From: Druceiella hillmani
Lineage: Eukaryota > Arthropoda > Insecta > Lepidoptera > Hepialidae
Length of the DNA: 64,000 nucleotides
Reading direction: 5' to 3'
NCBI GenBank assembly: GCA_039881145.1
Contig: JAYKKI010000061.1
Location: forward strand, 11,568,001-11,632,000
The notes beneath the pieces are model-generated. The model made no database searches. It was not told the origin of the DNA and was given only the letters and a program-made list of their open reading frames with translations. Position 1 is the first letter of the stretch. Each line of letters begins with the position of its first letter. The translations under genes were made by a program, and so were the position numbers. Shown here piece by piece: positions 45,301-54,600 of the stretch.

Positions 45301-45678
45301 CTTAGAATTTTATTTCTTTAACTTATACAAGTATTAAAACCAATGTTTGTAAAAACTTCAATATGACAGCTCTGTACGTATTATAGGCGAGATAAACAGT
45401 GAGTCAATACAATATTAGTAAATTTTTGGCATTAAACGAAGGCTATGTAACACAAATTACTGTCAAAACTGTACCCACTTCAACTGCAATATAATATAGA
45501 AAAATAAATGTACACTAATACAAATGTTGCATGACTGCGATTTCAACATAAAGGCTAATTTTGACATATCTTGTTCATACTAACAATTGTAGTGTGCAGG
45601 AAAGTCTTCCAAATCCTTATCGTCTTCACACTGATCTGGAGGCGGTGGAGTACTGCATACTAGTGGCGGTATCGACAT
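29864..45678 (-). CDS. AFTPH: Aftiphilin-like clathrin/AP-1 accessory protein
   Basis: Aftiphilin binds clathrin and AP-1/GGA adaptors in trans-Golgi and endosomal traffic, in a complex with gamma-synergin and a large HEAT-repeat protein. Five exons (45678-45585, 45229-43785, 34480-34258, 33668-33558, 31440-29864) with matching phases (1,0,1,1) give 1149 residues. The start MSIPPLVCSTPPPPDQ, a proline-rich acidic N-terminus, matches the family ('SSSPPPLD'). Adaptor-binding motifs include FDDFHDFDTF (aa ~293), DDFSDFDAFQDF (~339) and DDDFGDFDDY (~387). The clathrin-binding box runs aa ~441-513: 'LLENIENIVNTIF' and 'LLKSLGIDTRNI'. It continues across the intron as 'LF' and then 'MPRFAANLGPTPLQPIKP', like vertebrate 'RNILF ... 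PMYAAGLGMLEP'. Exon 5 (aa 625-1149) adds more DFxDF and two WPDPG motifs not expected from vertebrate aftiphilin. Intron 3 is 9.3 kb and full of transposons. Confidence 0.9.
33558..33668 (-). CDS. AFTPH: Aftiphilin exon 4
   Basis: The acceptor is 'cacttaccag' and the donor GTAAGT, phase 1. It encodes 'SYAESLLLDLEHLMATLDQM' then 'SLKISDLFGS', a short helical piece with a DLF motif of the adaptor-binding kind. An acceptor 12 bp later would make a stop and is excluded. Confidence 0.78.
34258..34480 (-). CDS. AFTPH: Aftiphilin exon 3
   Basis: The acceptor is 'ttttttttcag' and the donor GTGAGT, phase 1. The exon begins 'LFGPKWNLNMPRFAANLG', directly continuing the conserved clathrin-box region. 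A Ser/Thr-rich linker follows, then 'SADWTNLTASENQE' (compare 'QFDWSSSGLTNPL'). Confidence 0.88.
35334..35541. repeat. 208-bp near-perfect inverted repeat
   Basis: The arms 35334-35427 (94 bp) and 35445-35541 (97 bp) are reverse complements that differ only by a 3-bp insertion. The 17-bp loop repeats the motif 'gttgtaatacaacga' found in the right arm. Flanks show no obvious target duplication. It lies in aftiphilin intron 3. The arm motif 'cctgaagatg ... aacgaaacctaggtcg' resembles a common insect repeat motif. Confidence 0.93.
35885..36500 (+). repeat. Tandem duplication, ~330-bp period
   Basis: Two diverged direct copies lie 330 bp apart. For example 'cagtaaaaaaaataaagttt' ends near 36018 and again near 36348, and 'ttatgcaaaaggtag' type blocks follow in both. 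The second copy keeps a 66-codon frame (36185-36385) with 'SLLGKDFFPVLLNDKVGSL' and 'YRELIVSKKNKVW'. The first copy is broken by stops. This may be a duplicated piece of an unknown transposon protein. Confidence 0.75.
36774..36831 (+). repeat. Two-copy 29-bp direct repeat
   Basis: The unit 'gatcagtgtgaaattattct' followed by 'cat' starts at 36774 and again at 36803. It is a short recent duplication in intron 3 of aftiphilin. Confidence 0.85.
37630..38395 (-). mobile_element. Degenerate mariner transposase fragment
   Basis: On the minus strand, from about 38395 downward, broken frames read 'TRQLADELHCSHDTIETHL' (helix-turn-helix), 'WLNQLVTGDEKWVTHINHTR', 'KKVMLSCWWNIKGIIHWELL', 'NDRPHVAKYNRDKLEELKW' (second catalytic Asp kept) and 'PPYLPDIAPSDYQLFR' (third catalytic Asp region kept). 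Frameshifts and internal stops make it inactive. The ends are not visible, and a plus-strand Tc1 piece starts where it stops. Confidence 0.82.
38396..38890 (+). mobile_element. Tc1-like transposase C-terminal fragment
   Basis: The plus strand reads 'GSLHHDPDEIRKHDRTDLVF' then 'IENGTLNTQRYITEVHIPH', 'ESIFMDDNVL' (like 'FMHDNARPH'), and after a frameshift 'IRRLNWSARSSDFNPIE', then 'WEHIPQEMIKNIVESMP' and a stop. These are standard Tc1 family motifs (DNA-cutting D and D/E region, 'SPDLNPIE', 'I..MP'). The N-terminal half is missing and the frame is broken. Confidence 0.85.
39049..39070. repeat. (TA)n microsatellite, left flank of LINE
   Basis: A short pure TA run immediately precedes the 5' end of the LINE at about 39071. 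A longer one follows its 3' end. Confidence 0.9.
39071..42249 (+). mobile_element. Nearly full-length but frameshifted RTE-like non-LTR retrotransposon
   Basis: After about 320 bp of GC-richer 5' leader, the frame from about 39380 reads 'RIGTWNVKGLND', 'TGLSETHWKDSGHR', 'MIIGDFNAKVG', 'NQIDYILV' and 'MSDHQLLV', the APE-type endonuclease with its catalytic Glu, Asp/Asn and His motifs. Reverse transcriptase follows: 'HLKRNKTVGIDEIPIE', 'FVDFRKAFDTVKWW', 'GVRQGCILSPLLFN' and the catalytic 'LRYADDTTLL'. The tail is 'FLYGAETWTLRMQ', 'MWCWRRLLRI' and 'SRRRPPTRWTDL', with a stop at 42207. A TGA at 40042 and frameshifts near 40700, 40855, 41130 and 41540 inactivate it. The base composition is clearly GC-richer than the host DNA, as expected for a recent arrival. 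Clade (RTE versus a relative) is not certain. Confidence 0.88.
42249..42310. repeat. (TA)n microsatellite, right flank of LINE
   Basis: A run of mostly TA follows directly on the LINE 3' end. It is either the element's own simple-repeat tail or part of a target microsatellite. Confidence 0.9.
42758..42803. repeat. 20-bp hairpin, 6-nt loop, one G-T mismatch
   Basis: The arms 42758-42777 ('ccctcgtctttttgtaattt') and 42784-42803 are complementary except for one position that can pair as G-U in RNA. The loop is 'gagaat'. It lies in aftiphilin intron 3. Confidence 0.88.
43440..43670 (+). repeat. Diverged dispersed repeat ending 'agggttcc...aaaccc'
   Basis: The stretch ends 'ataagggttccattatcacc' then 'attggcttacagaaaccc'. 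This looks like a worn copy of the widespread arthropod repeat with 'agggttccgtttttgcc' and 'tggctacggaaccct'. A better copy is at 54740-55070. It sits about 115 bp from aftiphilin exon 2. Confidence 0.45.
43785..45229 (-). CDS. AFTPH: Aftiphilin exon 2 (DFxDF motifs and clathrin-binding box)
   Basis: The acceptor is 'ttcttccag' and the donor GTAAGT follows 'RNI' in phase 0. The 482-codon exon is acidic and low in complexity, carries three clusters of DFxDF-type motifs, and ends with the conserved 'SLGIDTRNI'. Confidence 0.92.
45585..45678 (-). CDS. AFTPH: Aftiphilin exon 1 (start codon)
   Basis: The ATG at 45678 begins MSIPPLVCSTPPPPDQ, followed by 'EDDKDLEDFPAHYN'. The donor is GTTAGT in phase 1. 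This is the only start that joins exon 2 in frame. The other donor (GTATGA, 6 bp on) would give a stop. Confidence 0.82.
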
Positions 45679-45985
45679 ACTTATATGAATAAGAAAGAGT
45701 AACTTCAAGAAATAATGAATTTCGAATTACGTGATGACTGCCATTAGAAGAAAACGTAAACCATTTATACTCTTATTCCAACTATTTATTACGAACTTAT
45801 TATTGCTATACTATATCGTTTTATTTACCAGGCACGGCGCAAAATAATAATGACAATACACACATACTATAATCGACAATAATCAGATTATAGTTAATAC
45901 GACAGCTGTTTACGAGCGTAACAGCAAATTAATTTGACACCAGCTGTCACGATTTCAAGACGCCATTTTGATTTGCAATAAACAT
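45679..45985 (-). promoter_or_regulatory. Aftiphilin 5' UTR and promoter region
   Basis: Upstream of the start codon the DNA carries, on the minus strand, TCAAAATGGCGTCT at about 45959-45972. This contains the ATGGC core of YY1/Pho sites often found at insect and vertebrate core promoters. No TATA box is clear, so the promoter is probably TATA-less. The transcription start is not fixed. Confidence 0.4.
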
Positions 45986-47200
45986 TACTATTTTTTTTTT
46001 AATGAGACGTATTTTTTTCAACGTCATAAATTACAAAACGAAGTTTCGAAACACACAAAGGCTTTAACTAAATCTTAGTATTTCAAGGAGACTCTATATA
46101 TTTTTTTAATTAATAAATATGATATACATAAAATAATGCATATACGTTTACATTCCAAATTAACTATTATGGGTATATATTTTGAAAGTCGTAGTTATGT
46201 TTATAAATATCAAAAACCTGTTGTGATATAATGAAAACTTATGATTCTTAATAAATTATTTTAAAAGTTCCTTATTAAAGTAATTAATTGGAATGCGAGT
46301 GGATTACTAAAACAAAAATGTTAGAGGAATTAAAAAATAAATAAACATTTTTTATAAAATATGGAAATGATTTGAAATGTGTATTTTAACGTATGTCATT
46401 AGTTCCATATGTGGATACTGCCTACAAATTTCAATTTTAATCAATTATTATATTGCAATAATTTTTAACAATAATAAATAAAATTTTTAAATTAAATTTT
46501 ATTGTTATGATATTAGAACTTTCATTAAATTAACATATTTTCAGGGTAAATTGTTAAATTAGAAGAATATAACAATTATCGTATTTTAAAATACATGAGA
46601 TGCCTTTTATATTAAAGTTTGAACAAAAGGTAGGATCTTGTTTTTTTTCAAACTGAATCTTATTAAAGTTTTGAATTTATCTCTGACGATTAAACAGAGG
46701 TGTATTTTCATCTTATTTAGTATATCCTAAGCAAGTTGTCACTAAATGTAGAAAAACTTTTGTTTTATTTAGTAAAATATTGTAAGAAGCTCTACGAGTA
46801 AGAAATTCTTTACTCGTAGGTAAGAAGACTAAGTATTTGTATATGTATTTTATTATATACATCTATTAAATTTTATATCATCGGGAGCCATTTATATCAG
46901 TAATGATTTTGAAATTATTCTAACATAAAAAAATGTATTAAAATGATTTTAACGCACACAATCAATTATTGGAATAATTTAATAACTGTATAAAGGAAAT
47001 CACCATATTCTTGTATTTCAGACATCTATATTTTCTAATCTTTTCGTTTATTAAAGGATTTCCAAAAGAATGAACATATATTGTACACTTTTCAGTTAGA
47101 TAATATTATAATGATCCATGGACCTAGCAAAATTATTTAATTGTTAAATTAAATTTGTAAATTTATAATTCCATAAATTAACCATGAAATTAAAGCAAAA
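45986..47200. other. Divergent intergenic spacer between aftiphilin and the RRBP1-like gene
   Basis: Plain AT-rich DNA with a small inverted repeat near 46795-46819 ('ctacgagtaa' and its complement). No gene or transposon is recognised. It separates two head-to-head genes. Confidence 0.5.
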
Positions 47201-47224
47201 ATTACAAAATTTAATTATGTATCT

Positions 47225-47358
47225 CTTTGTCCGTTCATCTGTTAACTCGATAAGTCGATTTCGACAAGGTATAAACGCAGCACTACTTGAAATCTTCAAC
47301 AACACACATCTGTCTGTAAATCCCGGTCGCGCGTCCGCGAACTTCTGTATTGCGCCAG
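47225..47358 (+). promoter_or_regulatory. CpG-richer island, possible alternative first exon of the RRBP1-like gene
   Basis: The block is GC-richer than its surroundings, with several CpGs near 47326-47355 ('cccggtcgcgcgtccgcgaa'). It ends in 'gcgccag' followed by GTAATG, a usable splice donor. A non-coding first exon is plausible but unproven. Confidence 0.35.
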
Positions 47359-47639
47359 GTAATGTCCAAAAATTATAAAGTTTGAAACTAAAAATAAACA
47401 ATCCTTTAATGACAGTAAATTATTTATTATTCGTCTCGTATATTTGTAATTGGAAATCGCGTAATACCGAGATATATTAGATGTACATTAGAGCGAATCC
47501 ATTTTGAATGATATTTGCAAATTAATTATTTTACATAACAGTACATATTCTAAATTAAAGACGGCAACTTAAGACCTTTATTATATTCGTAAATGCTTTG
47601 TGTGTTCAACAGTAAAAATAAATATCTTATTCAAAGTAA

Positions 47640-47740
47640 ACTGACATGTGTCACTGCTTACGTGTCAGTCGCCGATAGCATTCAGGCTCTGCTTAGAGTT
47701 CGCGAACTCTGCATCATAAACCACTTATTTATTATCTGTT
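47640..47740 (+). promoter_or_regulatory. Probable 5' UTR exon of the RRBP1-like gene with a 16-bp palindrome
   Basis: The block is GC-richer and ends 'attatctgtt' before a strong GTGAGT donor at 47741, suiting a non-coding first exon spliced to the acceptor before 48394. At 47695-47710 is a perfect palindrome, AGAGTTCGCGAACTCT. It may be a dimeric transcription factor site. Confidence 0.5.
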
Positions 47741-48414
47741 GTGAGTAAAATTGAAAATACATTGTGCGGTGAAAATTTTTGTTTGCCGAAGCACATAAAA
47801 CTGTAATGAGGGTAGTTTTTTGTCTTTAATGTACTATGTGGTGTTATCATATTGTAATGTTTTTTTAATAATGTTTAGATTCACGTATAAATACTTCGTC
47901 TTGTTTTTCATTATATAAGTTGTTATGCTATCTCAGCAGTTTCGTTTTAAAGAATGAATGAGTGTATCAGATATTGACAAAAATGCCTTTGTAGACCTAT
48001 ATAAACACGTTAATTTTTAATAAGTAATACACTTCCTTCCATAACTATACCGACTTGTTTGTTTTATTTATAATATTATATACTGAACTAACTTGAATTT
48101 TACTTTAATGTGTGAGTATTTTGTTCAATTTATAACAAAGATTTGGTGTTTTAATACTTTTTTACATATAAAGTTACCACTTTTTCTAAAATTTTATTCT
48201 TGTTCTATATGAAGTTATTTTTATTAAGGGGAATAACCAAAATAAGTGTCTTGAAAAGTTCATTTCAAATTAGTTTGTACGTTTAATTATTAGATTAATA
48301 ACTGACAATTATTTTTTGAGAATAGGTAATATGGTATATGGTGTCTTGATAGCTTGATTAATGCATGTTTATTTTATGTTAATTTAATTGCAGATTAAAG
48401 ATCTATTTCAAAGC

Positions 48415-48621
48415 ATGGATCTGCAGACAGGGTTGTTGTGTGGTGCGGTAGTTGTCTGCGCCGTTGCAGTGGTTGTACTTGTGAGTTTATTTGGCACATC
48501 GGGAAAGACCTATGAAGAAGCAGTTGCCGAGCAGCGTAAAGCAGCGGGTGAACTACTGGCACTAGCCGGTAACAAACCCAAGCATACCACCAGCAAAAAG
48601 AATAAAAAACTTGGTCGAAAG
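48415..48621 (+). CDS. RRBP1: RRBP1-like exon with start codon and membrane anchor
   Basis: The acceptor 'tttaattgcag' ends at 48393 and 21 bp of 5' UTR precede the ATG at 48415. The in-frame ATG at 48388 lies across the acceptor and is not used in the spliced mRNA. The donor after 'LGRK' is GTAAAT, phase 0. Confidence 0.85.
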
Positions 48622-51600
48622 GTAAATTTACTCATTTATTTATATTTACTGATGATTATTATGAAATTAATTACAATAAACTTTCGTTATGCCACTGCCT
48701 TATATACCACAAATTTGGTTATAGTGCAGGTGACCGCAGTTACATACCCATGTCTTCTAATGCATATTGATGATGCCAATAATAAAAGAAGTGTTAGTAA
48801 CCATAGAAACTGTTAAAAATGAAAAAGATAAGAGTACTAGTGTAACTAATAATGTTCATATCCACTCATTATAACGTGGATCTGCTTCACTGCCCTAGAT
48901 CTACTTTATAATAAAGGTCCATGGTATTAACATTTTATCTTCAATGATTTGTTTTTGTTTATATTATTCAGTTTATTACTGGAATGCAATTTGCAATGAC
49001 TAAATACATACTAGTAATTCAATGTTGCATCTAGGATTATTGAAATTATCTTAAACTTATATTGTAACATTTCGTATCTCTTTAGTGTGAGAGTACAGTC
49101 GTTTTAATATATAAACGTTGAGTATTATATAAAATATTGTTTGATATTCTGTTTCCGTCAATTGTTGTAACAAACTTAAAATTACCTAATTACTTTAGTC
49201 AAATGCTTTTATTTTGTTGCTTGGTAATGAATATGTCTATACCTTTTTACCTATACCTATTTCCTCCATAATAAATGTGAAAATTGCTTGCTTTAAATAA
49301 TTTTGGTGAAATTCCCTTAATTTAAATAAATTAATAGTTCAGGATTTAGTGTGAAAGTGAAACTACTTTATCCTCACTTTATAAGAAACCTAACAACTGA
49401 TAAAAGATGTAATATTTTCCGATACAATCTAGCTATGCGCATTTTTTTATGTTTCAACAGCTTAAGAGTTTGAACAAAGATTTTAAATACATATATCTTT
49501 AATAGTTACAAAACTATGGCAAAATAAGTAACTACATTAATATTAAATTTGTTTTCAATTATTGTATTTCACTTCGATTGTGTAGGCTAAAGACAAGAAG
49601 AGCTCAGGAGTAAGTGAGGCAGAAAGTGAAGCTCCGGCTGATAGCGGTGTCGAAGAAGAGACGTCAGTCCCTCACAAGGGACATGTTGAGTTTGTTGAAG
49701 AACCTACCATTGAGGCGCCAATAGAAAAACCCAATAAGGTGAGTTGATAAAAGAAATTCTCAACTAACATTTTGTATAGTAATAAATTATTATGTTTGCG
49801 CAGCTCTGTGAGAACAAATTAATAAGGAAACCAGTTACTTCTAATGATAAGATCAGTCTAGTAAATTAAGGTTATTCCAAAAAATTCTTTCATTTTTCAT
49901 AAAATATTTTTGTATAATTTGTGTATATTGATGTCGGACTGTTTTAGTCCCATGTAAACATTTTAAAAATATTCATCCTTTTGCGAATGCCATTAGATTT
50001 GATGATGAGTAACCTTATAGAGTAAAGGGTAACCTTATCGAGTAAATTCATAATAAGGGTAACCTTATTTAGTAAACTCATTCAAAAGTCTAATCTGTCG
50101 AAGACCAATTCACTTTTGTAGAATGTGTCTTGTGAAATTATTAAACAGGATGTGTATAGAATGTATGTCTCATCAAACATTTCTTGCATGATTATCATAA
50201 ATAGTCAGGGGTTTTCCTTCACAGATTAGTACATTTTACTAATAAGCTCATGAAGAAGTTGTGTTACTTACTGCTGCTCAATTTCCTTACATTTTATAGA
50301 TAATTTGTGATGAATCATACCATCAGAATGTTTGATGTTTTGTCAATTTGATATTACCATCTAGCATACTTCAAAGGTGTTTAAATTGTTTTTATTCATA
50401 TAAGTTTTAATCTATTCTGAAAGGTCATTTTTTATCCAGGTTTTTCCATTTTAACCATCAATGTTTATGCAAAATTTTAATAACCTCATTATTTGTCATA
50501 ATTTTTTTCTTTTTGATACTAAAAATTACTAAAAACTATTATATATATAGCTCATTACTAAAAAATCCCGATGTATCATTTGTTGTTGATGCAATTATGT
50601 ATATACAGAGTTTAAGTAAAATGTCAGTTTAAAATTGTCATTAAGCCAACTTAAATGCGGATGCTCGTTAGCATGATAATTCAAAACTTCATAGATAACT
50701 GTAGTAATTTTTGCAAACAACATGTAAGTTATATCTACTTTGTTTAATAAGAAAGTAGTTTTGTTGTTTACCAGACAAGAAAACAAGATATGTATTTTTC
50801 AGTATTATATAAATTTTATTGTTTGTTGCTAGAAATTATACAGAAGGTCTATAAAATGGTAAGCAGATAACAATGTAAATAGCAATTCAATGAGCTGCGT
50901 TGTTGATGACAAATTAGGCACTGATAACGCTAATTGATAACAATATTTCGGAGTTAACAAATTTTGAATTGAAGGCAATCTTGTATTCACAAATCAAGAA
51001 TAAAATGAATACTGCTCCAATATCTCATTAATTTTATGCAATAAAATTATTATTAAACCGAAATTACAGTAGTGGAAGTGAAAGTTAGTAACGCATATTT
51101 TAACATTCAATACTTGTCAAATTGTTAAATTGAAATGCAGCTTTAGAAACAAATAAATCATTGTTGTTAAATTGTTTACGGCAAAATTTTTCTTTGAATT
51201 TTTTCTTTGTAAGTAATAATTTAATTTATCGATAGAAGTATTAACAAAGAAAATTTGTGGTAGGGTTGTTGACTTTTTTATTTGTTAATGCTAACGGGTT
51301 TATTTTGTTATTGTTTACCTTTTAAAAGGTTAGTTCATATACAAATATTAAGAAAATATTTTATGTCTATACTGTAAGCAATTATATTAAAAGTTCATTC
51401 GACAAGCATTTTTTACTTTTTAACTGGTTGTAATTAATTCTTTACCTGAAGCAGTTGTATAATTAGAAAATGCTCGGTTTTAGAACATATATTAAGGAAA
51501 TTTAATTTTAATTGCAATAACTATACATTTTACATTTCAAGTCAACTATAACTGTAAATTTCAATTTTTCTTGTTTTAGACATAATAATAATTAGGCATT

Positions 51601-54600
51601 TTAATGTAGATAGCATATTAATTTATATCTTTCAACCTATACACTAAGTTATTGCAGTAAAGCAACAGTATAAAAGACTTTATTAATCAGATATGCAAAA
51701 TTTCGCTGTAATACCTTAAATAATTGTTGCATGTGTTTGTGTTGACATTACAAGTTGATGATGTCATTATGTATGCTGATCGATATCTCATCATACTAAC
51801 AATGAAAAGGTTATTAGAGAAATAAGTATAAGACTATTAAGCAGAGATGTGAAATTTCGCTGTAATTCCTTAAATAAATGTTGCATGTGTTTGTGTTGAT
51901 ATTACAAGATGATGATGTCATTATGTATGCTGATCGATATCTCATCATACTAACGATGAAAAGGTTGTTAGAGAAATAAGTATAAAAGACTATTAATCAG
52001 AGATGTGAAATTTCACCGTAATTCCTTAAATAAATGTTGCATGTGTTTGTGTTGACATTACAAGTTGATAATGTCATTATGTATGCTGATCGACATCTCA
52101 TCATACTAACTATGAAAAGGTTGTTAGAGTTATTACTAAGTTAAAATGGAATCAATTATTACAAGGTAATATTTGTGCATGAGTGCTAATTTTCTAATTG
52201 TATAATCGATAATTATTTCATTTAATATAATTCACAATTGCAGTTAAATATGCAGCAAAAAGGAGACGTGACATTTTTAGTAACAATTATATTTTAGGTA
52301 TAGAATATTGTAAAATCAATTCAGTAGTTTCAATGGTAGGTCCCAAGAAAGACAGCAAAAGTTAAACAAATAACTCTGTGAAACATCATCTGTTATAAAA
52401 GAGTCAAACTTATTAATTCCATAACTCTTAATGAAAGCAAATTTTTCATTAGCATATTTAATCATTCAGTTAGTTGGTAAAAGTTTTTAGGTGACAATTA
52501 TATTTTAGGTATAGAACATTGTGAAAACAATACTGTTGTTCCAATGGTACCAAGAATAGGGTGAAAAAATGTGTAAACTTTGTTGAAAGAGTCAAAGTTA
52601 TCAATTCCATAGTACATAATGGTAACAAATTTTTGGATAACATTATTTCCATTAAATATTTCAAGTACTATATAATTTGTAGGTAAAGATTATATTTTAG
52701 GTATAGAAAATTGTGAAAACCATTTTGTTGTTTCAACGTTACCAACAAAACTTCATCAAGACTTGGTGAAGCATCAAAAGTGTGTAAACTTTTTGAGGGA
52801 GTCAAAGTTTTTATTTCCATAACACTTAATTATAAGTTTTTCAATAGCATGTATGTACTTTTAAATTTTTCATGCACTTTGTAATTTGTACAACTTCTAA
52901 TGCTATCATACAATGATAGTATTACAGGACAGTACAGGAATACATTTATTGGTGTTGGTGTTAAATATATTATGCTGATGGATGGATTTTTGATGTTTAG
53001 AAAGAATTTAAAAATAAAACAGCTTGTAACCAAAAGGATTTGGTTTCAGGTAAATAAGAACTTCTTATAACATTATTAATAAGAATGTAGGTATGTATTA
53101 ATTCGATTAATGGTTTGTGCATCCATATTATAACTTATAAATCGTATAAAATTATCGTCGTCTGAAGGACTACTTACTCAGGGCACATTTATTGGTGACG
53201 GGGCAATATTTATCTCATACCAATGAATGGATTGCAGATTCGCAAGCGCGGAAAGGATTTAAAAGTGAAACCGATTCTCTTGAACAAAGAGGATCCGAGT
53301 TGTGTGAGCGATCTGTCAGTGCCGCCGTCGCCAACTGGCAGTGTGTCCAATCACTTTGAAGAGATTCATCCCAAGGACGAGTTTGAACTATTGCATTCTT
53401 CTATTTCAGTGAGTGGTCTTCATTGACGTAGACAAATGATTGTGTAGCCTAGAGATCTGTGCAGTAGATGCGTTCGTGTGTGGTTTAGTACCTGTCGTAC
53501 TTGTGATATTTTATTATGTCTGCTTTTTCATGTTCGTTTTCGTAATGCCATCTTTTGTTATGATAATGATTTTGTTGTTCATTTTCTTAAGCCTTAATTT
53601 ATGTAATTTTTTTATCAATCAGCGTTTTATTTTAAAGCTTATTTAGAAATCAGATTTACTGAGAGACAATGACTTGTTCATATTAATTTTTTACTAAAAG
53701 TAAATTGAATGCTTTAGAATTATCATAGTTCAGTTTTAATTCTAGTTTGCAAAAGCCTTTTAAACCTATTGTCAGTAATATTATTATTTGCCTCTTCAAG
53801 TCCTATATAATATATCCAGGAACAGTTAGACAAATGTTGTTTTTGTGTCAATCATCTGATAAATCTAATTTCTTTATCAAGAGATAACAGCTCTGTCCCA
53901 CATAGTAAATTTTTCTCATACATGTTAAAAAACCTCAGACTCATGGTGTGTTTGTAAGAACGTGCGTACTTATCTGTAATTTTTAACAGATAGATCAATG
54001 TCTCTTGATAAACTATATTTTCATGTCAATGAATTTATTGCGCGTGAACTTATTCGGCTAATTCCCAGCGAACCCATGTACCAACTTCCAATTAAATGCG
54101 GTTCAACGGAGCACAAGCAGTTTGGCAATGTTTTTTATAAATAGCACGTCACAATTGTGGTATAACTGCTTACTCTTCAACATATTAGAATTGACAATAT
54201 TCTGTAATCCGCAATTTTCTTTTTTATTCTTCAAGAATCTCAAATTGCATTGATGTCACGCTTGTTGGCTAGGAAATAATGCTTTTGCGTAACAAATTGT
54301 GTCAAGATAACAGTGTGTGCAAATTATTTGCATAAATTAATTATAATAAATTGTATCTCTGTGAATATTAAGGCATTCATAACCCAATTACTTGACGACT
54401 TCTACTGATAAGATTCATAGAGTCAGTATTCCTATTTAAGGCATGCAGTTTGTATTTGATTATAAATTACACTACATACGATTCGAATTCACGCACAAAA
54501 CGTTCCATAGCACCAAACAATATAAAACTTAAGCTTGTATTTCTCAGACACTGAAAAAGAAAGTTATTGCTGCGATCAGTACCGAAAATATCCCATATCT

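Noticed and set aside
48388..48414. Upstream in-frame ATG at 48388 as the start of the RRBP1-like protein
   Set aside because: The splice acceptor 'attgcag' ends at 48393, so this ATG lies in the intron. The ATG at 48415 fits the short N-terminus before the membrane helix.
53223..53237. ATG at 53223 as a separate gene start
   Set aside because: It is upstream of the acceptor 'gattgcag'. The frame after it is an internal exon in phase with its neighbours.
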